Assembly (NCBI RefSeq): GCF_032854445.1
Contig: NC_088295.1
Span: 47,729,385 to 47,793,384 of the forward strand
Direction: 5' to 3'
Source: Liolophura sinensis
Taxonomy: Eukaryota; Mollusca; Polyplacophora; Chitonida; Chitonidae
DNA length: 64,000 nt
Shown here: one piece after another, positions 8,910 through 21,100 of the stretch
Layout: each line of letters begins with the position of its first letter
How positions within the stretch are numbered: position 1 is the stretch's first letter
Program-made: the position numbers and the translations under genes
The notes under the pieces: generated by a model
The model's input: the letters and a program-made list of their open reading frames with translations, nothing else
Told to the model about the DNA's origin: nothing
The model's database searches: none

Positions 8910-11900
8910 ATGGCGGCAACGTCTCGGAGTATCGTGGATAAAGTATCAGATAAAGATTTTGATGCGCGTACAGTGGACATGGGGTTGAAAAACATCTGGA
9001 GGTGGGATTGGCTTGAACGGAAGGTCAAAGGGGAATACGTGGGAAAATTCACGAGGAAGATAACATCCGCCGGTTTGGCTTTCTGCGAGTTGTGCCACAA
9101 AGATGTGCATTATGGGGGTTGCGGATGGAAGGCGCTGGCACAGTACATCGGCCAGAAAATTCACAGAGATAACCTGAAATTACGGTGGTCTAACTACAGT
9201 CTATCTGGTAAGTTCTGTTCCCTTATCAACATTCAGGGTGGAGTAAGGTTTAGGGGTCCTCCAGTAAGCCCATTGTAGTCGGACAATAGAGGCGGACTTG
9301 AATGAATGGAGTGACGTAGAGCGCCCACGGACCGTTATTTCTTTACCAGTTCCACCTGTGCAGAGATGAGGGAGTAAGGGAGGTAACTCCCCGCTCTTAT
9401 CTTCTGCTTGTTGGTCAGCTTTTTGAACTTTCCGTTAAATATCAGTTGATAACTCGCTATGGTTCATACGGCATTATATGAAGACAGATGAGATTATTAG
9501 GCATTTATTTTATTTACCCATTAGACTGTTAGAGTTTGCTAAATATTAAAATAAATAAATTGATCAAGGCTTAAAAAGATAGGCCTATATAAAAATTGAA
9601 ATAAACACATGTTCGTCAAAAATAAATTAAAATAATGACATTGCCACCAACTAGCATACTAAGTGATTTTTGTTTGCATTTGACAGAGGGATGCTACCAA
9701 ATTATATTAAGCAAATAATGCATTAATGGCAACACATAGCCTATATTAATTGTATACAAATTAAAGGTTGTGCTTTTAGCATTTTGTAAACCACAGTGCA
9801 GAAGCTCGAGTCCTGTTTTGAAACCTACTTGGTATATTAATTTAAAGGACTAACTTGATAATCACTCTCATTTTGGTTTGTTGTAGCTGCTTTTGGACAA
9901 AAGTCAACAGATTCCAAGGCTCCTTATGGTATACACCCAATGTTTAAAGCTGCTGCTGCAAAGGCCCCTGAAGGAGCTTCTGCTGAAATTGCCACACCAT
10001 TAGAGGACAGAATCGTCAATCAAGAAGCAATGCTTTTGGCATTCACGGCTGAATATTCCTTATCATTTGCCATTGTTCCTAATCTTATTCAGTTGGCGAA
10101 AACCTTATCTCACGATAAAAGGGCACTGGAACATCTAGAAATGTCACGCACAACTGCTTCCTACAAAATCAGGTTTGGTGTTGGAAAAATGTTTGAGGAC
10201 AAACTGTTGGAAAACCTGAGGTCCGTTCACTTCTCACTAAACATCGATGAAAGCACGAGTTCAAACTACCAAAAAGTTCTCATAGTTCTTGCAAGTTACT
10301 TCAGTCCAGATTTAAATAAGGTAGTTGTGCAACATTTTGCATCTCTGACCTGCATCAAAGTTACAAGTGAGTCTCTCTATCAGAAAATAGTGACCTTGTT
10401 TGAAACCAATGAAGTGCCCTGGAGTAATCTTATGTCCATACTCATGGATTCTTGTAATGTTATGAGGGGATCAAAGTCAGGACTGGAAACTCACATTCGG
10501 GAGAAAAAAGCTGGGCACCTGTTGGATGTTGATGGTGACATTTGCCACCATATCCACAATGCCGCAAAGGCATTCTGTAAGCCCTTTGACTGGTTCTTAG
10601 AACAGCTGTTGAATGATTTGTTCAATGACATGAAGTGGTCTCCTGATTTGAGGGAGATGTACCAGGAAATGTGTGAAATTCTGGGAATAAAGTACAGTAT
10701 ACCACAGAGGTTTTTCAGCCACAGGTGGTTGTCTGTGTATGATGTGACTGTGGACACCAATCGGCTGTTTGATGCATCAACTGTTTTCTATTTCCCCATG
10801 TTGATGAAAGAGGAACACAGACAACATCTGCCGACAGTGGTAGAAATCTACAAAAGATTAAACGTATCTGAAGCATCCAAGGAACGGATACGGGAAATAC
10901 ACAAGGTAGACTTTAATACATATATTGACATTAATTTGACCTGTTGTTTGCCAATGTTATTAATTTTCCTTTATGAATTAAGCATGACGTTCTTTCAGCA
11001 TTTGTATTCTTCTGTTGTTGTTCTTTGCGTGGCATGAGTTTGAAGTTCTAACCCTGTTCCAGTGTTTTGTTTAATTTTGCACTTTGGTTCATTGTATGTA
11101 CAGTGTATCCATGGAGTTTTGCTGTTTGATGTTGACTAAAGATGGGCTCTCAATGGACATTGACTGGTAAGATACATTTATTACTGTGCTGTATATTGAC
11201 ATAATAAGTCAGATATATTTATATGTCAGTAAATTAATAATTTTATACTGAATACCTGTAAGGTTTATAACTACAGCATTTTTTGTATAAGCATCACCAT
11301 AGAGCTTTACCATAATTGTTATCAAGTGTTGCAGGCCATGTATCTTGATTTCCAGCCTGTTGTAATCAGTCTGACAATGCATGTTATTTTTTCTGAAATG
11401 ATATTTTACCTGGTATTAATAGTTACTTACATTTCTGGTGGAATTTGCTAGGAACTTGGTCAAAAAAAATTTACAAAGGAAGGCAGGGAGAGGAAAGACC
11501 GCATCGTCACACAGATTTTTACACAGAGAAAACAGACAAAAATGGTGATGGGCTTGTACTGTTCAGTCTTCCCTCTCCTCAAACACTTTGTACTACTGTT
11601 GGAGATGAAAGAGCCACTCATCCACCAACTTCATGAATCACAGGTACTGTACACTCTACATTGTCCACAAAAATGATTATAGAAGGTGGATATAAGAAAA
11701 TGTCTAAGAATATATGTATGGTGAACTGAAAGTAAATTGTTGCATATATTTCACATGGCAAAAAGTCAATTTAAATGGGATATTGAACATACGTCATTTA
11801 AGCCAGTGCTAATTTTCTTATTAACGGAACAATTCAGTGTTGATTTTATTGGCTTGAAACCATTAAACTAGTAACTGTGATAATGTCATAATTCCAGGAT

Positions 11901-13213
11901 GGAGTGATATGAGTAAAATGTGTTGTTTTTCACAGCTGCTCCCATTCAGGAGTTACTTCAAAAGCTTGAAAAAATATGCATGAGACTAATTTGAGATTTT
12001 AATATTTGTTTTATTAATTTAACAGTTAAAGCTGTTTAAGGACTTCCTAGGATGTTATGTCAAAGCAGAAGTCATCAACACAGCATCAACCGGAGCTCAA
12101 TTGAAGAAGCTGGATCTGAAGCAAGCTATTATGAAACCGAAGCAGATGTTCATGGGAAGTAAAGCACTGAAACTGATCCAGAGTCCTTCAACACCGACCT
12201 ACATGGTTACTTCATTTCTAAAACAGGTGAAGGAAAGCTACCACAAAAGTGGTGTAAAGATTCATCTCATTCTTTCTTTGTCAAAATGTCCAAATCTGTT
12301 AAGCATAAATCATTAGATTTATTGCAAACTACTATTAATCTATGTGTGTTTACAAAATGCTAATTTTACATCAAATATTCAAAGCATTTTGGACATATTT
12401 TCTGTATGCCTTTGCCTCTGAATTTTACAGCTGAAGTCTGATATAATCTGAAAAAGAAACCATTTGAATTTTTTGGAAAGACTTATGTTTGATTGTCATT
12501 TCAGGTCAAGGAAGCCTACATCGCCTGTGGGGATACCCTGCAGAAGAAATTAGCACTAAGTAACAAGTTTTTGAAGACTGTTTCTGCCCTTCACCCTCAT
12601 GCAAGTGGTCACACACTTACTCTTTCTTTGCTCCAGAAGTTACCAGAACTGGCGCCTAATGTCCTGACAGAGACAGAAGAGGAACTTTATGAGTTAAATA
12701 TCAGAAAATACCAGACAGATCAACATCCTGATTTCCCAGAAGGGTCTCGTATTGATGAGTGGTGGGGGAAAGAAGAGATATGTCTGAAATATCTGTGCCT
12801 GTCCAAGATGGCTAAGGCTGTTCTGTCCTGTTTCCATGGACCCCAGGTTGAATCTTCCTTCAATGTAATGAATGACGTCATTGATGCCAAATCTGGGAGA
12901 CTCAACATTGAAACCTACCAAGCCATACAAAACATAAAATATGGTTTGAAAGCTTCTGGTAAATCTGCTGTGGAGTATTTCAGGAAGAGGGACCATCTCC
13001 ATGATAAGGTTTATCACACTCTTGTGAGGAATGTCAAGCGATCATTCAGCCAGTATAAGGCCATTCTTGAAGAGAAGAAATCAGTTGCCACAGAAAAAAC
13101 AGAAACAGCTGGACATTAGGGCACAGAGCACTTTGACAAAAAGGAAAGCCAAGGAGTTGTGTCAAAAGGCAGCCAAGAAAGCCAGAGTGGAACACCATGG
13201 TGCCATTGAATGA
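8910..13213 (+). pseudogene. hAT-family transposase gene, five exons, frameshifted at 3' end (unit 1)
   Basis: Exons: 8910-9207, 9887-10905, 11452-11643, 12026-12226 and 12505-13119, all with GT-AG sites and agreeing phases (775 codons to the stop). Exon 1 starts at ATGGCGGCA and encodes a BED-like zinc finger (CELCHKDVHYGGCGW ... H-x4-H pattern). Exon 2 carries the RNase H-like catalytic region: NIDESTSSNYQKV, then MDSCNVMRGSKSG, then HRWLSVYDV. The last exon has the hAT dimerisation region (LSCFHGPQVESSFNVMND). Such enzymes cut and paste DNA. One extra A near 13100 shifts the frame and ends the protein at 13119; unit 2 keeps the frame to the equivalent of 13213 with a basic tail. ATTAAA at 13332 is a candidate poly(A) signal. 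Terminal inverted repeats were not found. Confidence 0.85.
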
Positions 13214-13682
13214 AAAACTGCACAGTTGTATTCTGTGCCCTAACATGCCAATCTAAACATTTGACTGAAAATGCTGAAAATGACCTGTACACTACTAACA
13301 ATGTCTGAACCAGAAAAAATCTGTTACATGTATTAAATTTTGGCTTTGGTACAAAAATGCATTCTTCTCTCTGTCCAGAAGATTAGAGTTCTGTGGGGAC
13401 AAAGCAGATGGGAAAATCTGTAAGTCAGAAAACAGTGTTGGTTTTCTTCACATTTTACAGGATTCTAGTTTGATTTTAATAGCCAAAAACGTCCCAGAAT
13501 CCATTTTCAGCCACGCAGATTTTTCTAGCTTCCGGGGCCTAGGTGGCCCCTGGACCCCAGCCTTTTTGGGCTATGATAGTATATTTCAGCTATTTTCTTG
13601 GTTCACCACAATCATGTCTGAATTCTATGCTTCCTCGTGACTTTTTATTATCTGCCTCTGTTCACATGTTGATATAACACTC

Positions 13683-13873
13683 TGGAGCCAATTCCACAGA
13701 ACAAATTTTTGGTTTAAGTCACAATTCAAAATTTTCAATATGCTGCATAGTTTATTGCCTAAGAACTTTCATATTGCGATACATTCATCTTGAGGTGTTT
13801 TCAGTTTGGAAAAGCATTTGAATCAAATTTTACCTTGTGATTTAAGTCAAAATTGGCTTAGTGGAATGAGCCC
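13683..13873. mobile_element. MITE with imperfect terminal inverted repeats, unit 1
   Basis: The left end reads GGAGCCAATTCCACAGAACA then TGGTTTAAGTCACAA. The right end, on the opposite strand, reads GGGCTCATTCCACTAAGCCA then TGACTTAAATCACAA. The arms are thus about 40 bp of imperfect inverted repeat around an AT-rich core. There is no coding capacity. The end sequence (GGGCT-ATTCCAC-AA) resembles MITEs I recall from molluscs; family assignment is inference. Confidence 0.7.
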
Positions 13874-14103
13874 TAGATTTCTTCGTTGACAACCTGTTCT
13901 ACTTAGCTGACTTCTTGGAACAACCCACATTTTATGAATTATGTTTATTATCCACATGCTTTAATACAGCCTACATTTAGTACACATTGCAGGAGGAAAG
14001 GGTGACTCTTTGTCATTATGTAAGAAAAGCACATTTAATCCAAGTAAAGTGTTCTGTTTCCTGTAGTATTTTGTATCACCAAAGCAAATATTTAAATCAG
14101 GGA

Positions 14104-14106
<3 letters not shown>

Positions 14107-14147
<41 letters not shown>
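14107..14147. repeat. (TA)n microsatellite, unit 1
   Basis: About 40 bp of TA repeats; the unit 2 counterpart (49409-49460) is about 10 bp longer. Confidence 0.95.
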
Positions 14148-14148
<1 letters not shown>

Positions 14149-16129
14149 CACAATTCATCCATTACGATAACTAAGACTTTGAATTGAATTTGAAATATGT
14201 ATAATGTAGATGAAAATGTCATGCACAGATTTGAAACCTTAATTCTATAGCTAGTTAATTTGTAAGATAAGAATAAGGACTTGTGTTTTGAATCTGCGTC
14301 ACACTAATCCATGGTTTGGTCCATAACTGACAAATTCTGTAACATGTAGAAGTTGCTGGGATATGTTATGATACCCCTTGATTTTTTTTGTGTGTACAAC
14401 ATTGATAACCTTAAAACAAACTGTTCAGAGAAAAAACCTATCCAACATGTATAAAATGTACTTAAGCTTTGCTAAACTATCTTTTGAGGTCTTGCTACAG
14501 TTTATGTTGTGATTATAATAACCTAGTGCACATTGGTGTGTATCTTAGTTCATGCTATTGCTCATTTTTGTTCTTGTCTCTCGTTCTGTTTAGTGTACTT
14601 TAGCTGCGTCACACGTACTACTGCTATGATGTTTTTGTACATTGTACATGTATGTATATGCATATTAGCATTTCCCCAATCATCGTGTGGGATAGGTCAT
14701 ACATGATTATGGGAATAAGTTAGTTATCCGTTCTGTATGGCTAATGAGCTCTCATTCATACATGTATATGTTCAGATTACCATGTACATGTATCCTTGCA
14801 TGTGGATCTTTTAGTCATCTTGGTAATTAAATTCAATCCCTGTTTGCGGAATCAGAATCCACTGGTCAGATATATCTGCAGCATGATTTAGCTGGTCAGA
14901 CGCTATTAATATAGCTATTTTTATTATAGGGTATTTTCTTATGAAGAGCGATGAAATATTCTGAAAGATTGTGAGTTTGCCAACCCACCTATAGAGGTAG
15001 TAGTATGTGTCGTTTTCCTCTGAAATCAACACAGACAAAGGGCAAGTGAACTGCATCCACATTTTTTTGGTTTTTGTTGTTTTTTTTTGGTTTTACATAG
15101 ACATGCATACAAGAGGTTCTAGGTACCTAACACTTCAACATTGTACACGTTTATTTTATGTAGTTTTGTGTTGAAATGCCAAATTGGGGTTGGATGAACA
15201 TCCTGGTATGTTTAAGTTTTCCTGGGCCGTAATTAAATTGTTTATTAACATTTTGTTCTGATGCCCTGATGTAAATATACATGCGTGTCAAATCAAAGCT
15301 GTATACATGTACATCTCTCCAAATTAACCAGTGTGTGATGGTATCTCTTTTAAAGTGGTCTCTTTGTTATGAAAACTATGAGGTATGAATAAATGTGAAT
15401 AAACTGTAGCACATTGTCTTAGTGTAGAGGATTACCTTGGCAGTGACAATATGATGTTATTTTGTATACAATTCAATTGTTTTAAATTATCTCAAATATG
15501 AAAGAAAATAAAATCATGTCAGAGGATTTTGTAACTTAACGTTCTTGTTATTGTTCTTTTCTGTGCAGTTTTATGATACACATATAATGGAGTGAATCAT
15601 TGATACACCCCCAAAGCCTTTTATAGAGGTGGTTATCTCAATGACATAACTACCGTATTTCACCTAAAGATTGGTATGTAAGTGCATAAATGCCTTAAAA
15701 TGAGATTTTTGTACAGCATGAGATGAAAGAAGTTTTTCTGAATGAAACTTTACCAAAAATAAAGTTTTTGAGTGGCATTTAATTATAATGTGGATGAATC
15801 AATCAGAGTTCAGCAAAATGTGTCAAAACTTAAAAAATACTAAACTTTAAGTGAAATACAGTATTTCTCATAATTACAACTTACCTGCTTGTACTGCTGA
15901 TCCTAACGCAAGGCATGGTACAAGATATGGTTCACTTAAGAGATCTCCTTTTTGGATGGAAACTTTAATAATACCGTATATATGATTATTCTAAGTTACG
16001 AGAGAGTTAACAATGGTTTGGTAGGTTAATTTTATGTGTTTACTTGATTGGTATTTAACACTGTACTGAGTAATAATTCCATTTCTTTGACGATGGCCGG
16101 TTTTATGATTAGAATACTGTAGAAGATGT

Positions 16130-16320
16130 ACAGCTTAGAGAGTAAATCCAGAACAGCAACGACAGTGTGATACTTGGCAAATGGTCACACATAACCGATG
16201 AAATACGGTCTCTTTTTCAATTTAGCTCAGTTGGCGCTTTAATCTAACTGTTTACTTAAATGCATAAGCAGAAATAGGTTAAAAAATGCAGTGATGTTGA
16301 TTGCAATTTATTAGATGTCA
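16130..16320. repeat. Dispersed repeat, member 1
   Basis: This shares blocks with 27115-27310: CGACAGT ... GGTCACACATAACC in one half, and TAACTGTT ... AAGCAG-x-TAGGTT ... GCAGTGATG ... TTTA in the other. The two halves come in the opposite order in the second member. The unit 2 copy is at about 51450-51660. Confidence 0.5.
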
Positions 16321-16854
16321 CTGGTCTAGAATTACTCAAAATGCTATGTTGTTATCACATTTAATATACAATAACATTAAAATAAAGCAACGGGACCAGG
16401 AGGCTTAATTAACAGATGGACCAGGTGTCCAGTACTTCTGCTGATGGGGATGAAAGAAAAACGAAAAGCCTGGCCCTTGTTAGTCTTTACTGGAGTCCGT
16501 AGAATTACTTATACAATCTTGGAGAAATTTACAGATCCGTGATTGTAGAGAAAATATCCATACCATTTCTGCCAAATAGCAGAAAAGCCGCAACCTGGGC
16601 CTTCATGGCAGATAACTTCCATTAAAGGTGTAGACGCTTGAAGTCACCCCGTAGTAAACAAATGTGACTTTACGCGTTACTCCTAAAATCACACATCAAG
16701 TTGTTAAAAACTATAAGATCTTTTCATCTACACAGCGTCAGATGAGCTTTTATCGGCTAAGATGTAAGTTCGATCTCTACTATATCTGAGATATATATGT
16801 CGTTAAATCAATAAAACACTTCTTAAGTCATATTTCTTGTAACTTTTTCGTAAA

Positions 16855-17110
16855 AGACATTGTCTGGGTTATAATGCCATGCATAAGGCGACGTCATTTA
16901 CTAGAAAAAATGATTTATGAAGTTTTGTGAAAGTGGCCACGGTCGAAGGCCGATGGTTTCCTCCACTTTCACAAAAGTGACATTTGTCGTCAATATTAGT
17001 AAAGGGCGTCGTCTAGTTTATAGTGCCATACGGCGACGTAACTAACGAGAAAATTTACGAAAAACTGATTTACGAAGTCTTGTGAAAGTGACCACAGGCT
17101 TCTATAAGCC
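16855..17110. repeat. Two-unit diverged tandem repeat with hairpin, unit 1
   Basis: Unit a (from about 16860) and unit b (from about 17009) share GTCT-G-TTATA-TGCCAT, then GGCGACGT, then TGATTTA-GAAGT-TTGTGAAAGTG in the same order, about 150-160 bp apart. Between them, TTTTGTGAAAGTGG (16923-16936) and its exact reverse complement (16963-16976) form a perfect 14-bp stem with a 26-base loop. The unit 2 copy spans about 52258-52515 and keeps the stem perfect (52326-52339 and 52366-52379). Confidence 0.7.
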
Positions 17111-17964
17111 TTATGGTCGTCATATATAAGTGGACAACGTTAAACACTAAAAACATGATTAACTCAGTCTCAAATGGTGCTGGAAGCCCGAGCAGTGTGA
17201 GAAATGCAAATCATAGACAGGCTATAATAATTTTTATGTGTGGACAAATTATCGTTTCATAATGTTCTCGATGAGCGTTCCCTTTGGAAAAGTGGTCTCC
17301 GCTGTGGGAGTGATCTCCCCTTCTTGGAGTGAGTTGACTGAGTTCTGATAACCTCTGCGCACCATCGCTTGTGATCTTCACATGGCAGGGTTCATATTAA
17401 TATATAGAAGGCAACGTGACTCCGTTGCGGCCATTCCAAAATTTTCTCCCAGGAAGGCAAGACGTGGTTTGGGTGAAAGAAATTTTTTAGACCCCACCTT
17501 TTGCGGATTTTAACTTCATATCATTTCCAAGTTTTACAATACTAAATTCATTTGCATTTTTTTTTCTGTTACTAGATTCTTAATAAATTTGTCATTTAAA
17601 AAAAATGACCTTATTACACAATCAAGTTGTTGTGGCATTTGTTTCTGCTATTGTTCGATCCGCAGGCCACTAACCAATTTCGTCTGCACACTGGGATCTT
17701 TTTCTATAACACGTAACACCGATGTCGTTTGTGGAGAAAATGATATTATCTCAGGACAACAGTCTCTTTAATCTTGTCAAACCAAATAGATAACGAATAC
17801 GTTATCACACAGATCGACGCTATCACACAGACCGATCGTGGCTGGTATCATTTTCAGTCTTTATGGTAAACACATGCTGTCCTACTTCCTACTTTAGACC
17901 TAATTAAATGACGTTTGTTGTGAAGTTGTATACTAAGGTGAATTTGTTCATGGTATGTCCTTAA

Positions 17965-18092
17965 TGACGTCACAATCCCTCACATAGAAAAAGTTATGTA
18001 AACAATACAACGTTTTTTCGAAAACATTGAACAAAAGGAGTGACGTCATAGTTACATTACGTGAATCACAAGCTCAAAACTGGATGACGTCA
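17965..18092 (+). promoter_or_regulatory. Three perfect CRE palindromes upstream of gene X, unit 1
   Basis: TGACGTCA occurs at 17965-17972, 18041-18048 and 18085-18092, the last about 40 bp before the gene X start codon. TGACGTCA is the full cAMP-response element bound by CREB/ATF bZIP factors. Three full palindromes within 130 bp are very unlikely by chance in AT-rich DNA. All three are kept in unit 2 although surrounding bases vary. No TATA box is evident. Control of gene X by CREB-type factors is inference from position. Confidence 0.65.
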
Positions 18093-18133
18093 TAGTCGTT
18101 GGCAAGGACTAGTTACATAGAAACCATTGAGTG

Positions 18134-21100
18134 ATGCTTTCATTTGTGAAAATGAACGTGTTGCCTCTGCTAGTAGTCACTGTTCTACTTTTGTGCTTGA
18201 ACAGTGAGCACCTTGTGTCGCTAGATAGCTTAAAGAAAGAGTAAGTATCAAGTTTAAACGTTTTAAGACAACCATCATCGGATGTTTATTGTAAATTAAG
18301 GTATAACCAGCGGTGAAAAACATCATCTAGCCTATGCCTATTGTTACCTTATGTTGCCTTTTATGGTAGCATTCAGACAACAGAATCACACCTTAGAATT
18401 ATGCATCTTATAATACCCGTTATTTTTTCACGTGAGCATGTTATCAGATGGTAGCATGAACAGGTGTATACTTCATATTAACCGGTCTGTTTTATCGCAG
18501 ATGCAGGGAGCCGACGACACTGGAAAGTGTGATAGGGAAGTTCCGGCGACTGGTCGGACTTCCGCAGCCAAAACCGCCTTGGTGGAAGCCTGCCCTTTGT
18601 GGCTGGATAAACCACCCACCAGGAGGTAAATCACCACTTACAAATTAAATCTTCTCCCCACAGGCGATCAACTAATAACCAATTTGACGCAAATTCATTT
18701 AAATAAGACGATAAATATATGTGCATGTAGATTCTGTTTTTCTTCTAATCTGGGACAAAGATTCACAACTCGTATTGTAGATTTACATGTATGTCTGTTT
18801 GTATGTGTCCTTGGAATGGCGATCTTTCAACATACCCCAGTCATTGGTGGTTGTCTCTGCTGCTATAATTTGCATTGTTTGGATGTGATTTGGATGTTGT
18901 TACAAAGTTTGCGAATATTTTAACACAGTGCCAGAAGTAATTATTAAAGCAAATTTACTGCTTAGTCGCTAAGATTATGACATATGTCCTGAGTTCTTGA
19001 TTTTGGAAGAAATTGTCTTTTGTTTATCTCATTGCTGTATCTAACTTAATGTGGTAAAACTGGGAAGATTTAAGTTGCTTAAAACCAGGGGACCTCATAA
19101 GGTAGCTGGCACAGCTCATGGCAAAAGGCCTCATTGTCTTGGTGATCTATATATGACTATAAGCAGTGTAGACCTCTTGATCAGCAAGCGAAGCTGTGTA
19201 GGGGTAAACATATTTACATACAATATATTTTATATTATATACATTACAAGTATTAAAAGTATTGTATAATTTTTGTGTGGATTCGTTCATTTTATCTGAG
19301 TTTGGAAATAGTCTTGGTTTGTAAGAATGGAGCTCCTGGTTACTTATCCTATGTTTGCCCTGCTGATATTGTCCCCTAATTTATTGAGTAAGGAAAGTTG
19401 TCAGTCACACTGGCTTCACTCTGAATCCATATAAATATGTGTGTAGAAATGAGTCTACCGTGTGTAAGCGGAGTTACTCCCACTTCATTTTATAAAGCTA
19501 TTACAATCACCCAAATGCAGCAAATTTATCTGAGTTTTCTTTTATTCATAGCCTACATTCAACACATGGCGGTGGTTCTGGCCATATTTTTGTTCTGGAT
19601 TTGGGGAAAATCCATGAGTAAGTACCATACAGTTATGTTTAGCTTCGCCCGTACGTTTATTGGAAAAATGCTTTATTGAATTAATGTCTCTAGCTCAACT
19701 TAATTTCTAAATATCCATTGTCTTTTGTGTTTAAAATCGTAGAATTTTAAAAAACCTAAGACAACGTTTAATTCTTGTCATCAGGGAGACCGAGCACCAT
19801 CAGAAGCAATGGGTTGAACAGGTGTTATAGAAATAAGCGTCATAAAGGTGAGTTTCAGGAATTTTGGATAAAGTGAATGATCGCTATTATACCGTTGTTT
19901 ATTAAGACTTGTGACAGCGGTGTAATTAAATGTTACCTCAATTTGTGTATAACCTACACTGCTGTATAAACCCAGTGTCAACAATAAATGACCGTGCAGG
20001 TCAAAGCATGTTTTAGTTTGATATTTATTTGTTGTAGTCAAATGCGCCCCGCCCGACATACCGACAACAATGCCAAAGCCCATTGACAGTACGTATTTTT
20101 TATGTCTTTTTCTAAATACACTCAGTATTGACTTAAAGATTCCAACTTACTTATGATTCTAAGACAGTTTTAAACCAAGGTCAGAATGTGAATTCCATTT
20201 CCGCTTCGTTGTTACAAGAGCCCCTTGTTTAAGAAGAACGGGATACAAACAAATGTAGGGTGTTGTATGCATCTTCTACTGATTCATGCTTATCACTCAA
20301 TGGTCTTACTTCCGGATGACGTCTTGACTTGTAATAGCAATGTAATTAAATGTTACCTCACTTTGGCCATCATCAACACTGCCATATGAACTCAGTGTCA
20401 ATGTAGAATTGTGCAAGAAAGTAAAACTAAGTAATCAATGACCGCACCAGTCAAAGTAAACTTTAATTTTGTATTTATGTGGTGTATTGACAGGCCCATT
20501 GACAGTAAGAGTCTTTTTGCCAGTTCGTAAATTCAAATATATGTAACGAAAGTTATAGAAAAAAGACTCAGTACTGACTAAAAGATTGCAATAAATTTCT
20601 TAATTTTGCTATGGTGGTAAGATTTCTGTTTCGTGGTTACAGTTTAAATCATAAAGTGTGTTATATGTATGTTATAATGACTCATATTTATCACACAAAA
20701 GGATTACTTCCGGATGACGATGTGTTCGGGAACCGCTTGAGCAGAGCTCTGGTTGCAAAAGGCAAGCCCACGATCGATGGAGAAATTTTCGTCAAACATG
20801 TAAGCGTTATAAAAAGAAATTTAAAATATGTTCGAAAAGAACAACAGCGACTTGTAGATATATTTAGAACATGTAATAAAAACAAACTTATATTGATTGC
20901 GTCCTGTTGGTTTGTATGAGTCTCTAACTGCACAAAAATGCCAAGTTTTAATTTTGTCTGACTCAGACAGCTGCGTGCCACTTTTTTGCAGGGAAAACCG
21001 AAAGGTGAAGAACGGTATAGAGAGATTTTGATTGGACCTGTGTCAACCACATTTCTGGCAATCAGACAAGTGATCAGTACCTTTCTGCAAATGACTGGTA

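Larger units (their letters stand above)
13214..17940. other. Long non-coding stretch with MITE, microsatellite and hairpin repeat
   Basis: No convincing gene. It contains the end of the hAT transcript, a GC-rich block near 13535 (GGGGCCTAGGTGGCCCC), a MITE (13683-13873), a (TA)n run (14107-14147), a two-unit tandem repeat with a perfect hairpin (16855-17110) and a dispersed repeat (16130-16320). Open frames at 14811-15062 (minus) and 17589-17771 (plus) lack splice sites and change freely between units. Divergence from unit 2 is visibly higher here than before 13.3 kb. Confidence 0.6.
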
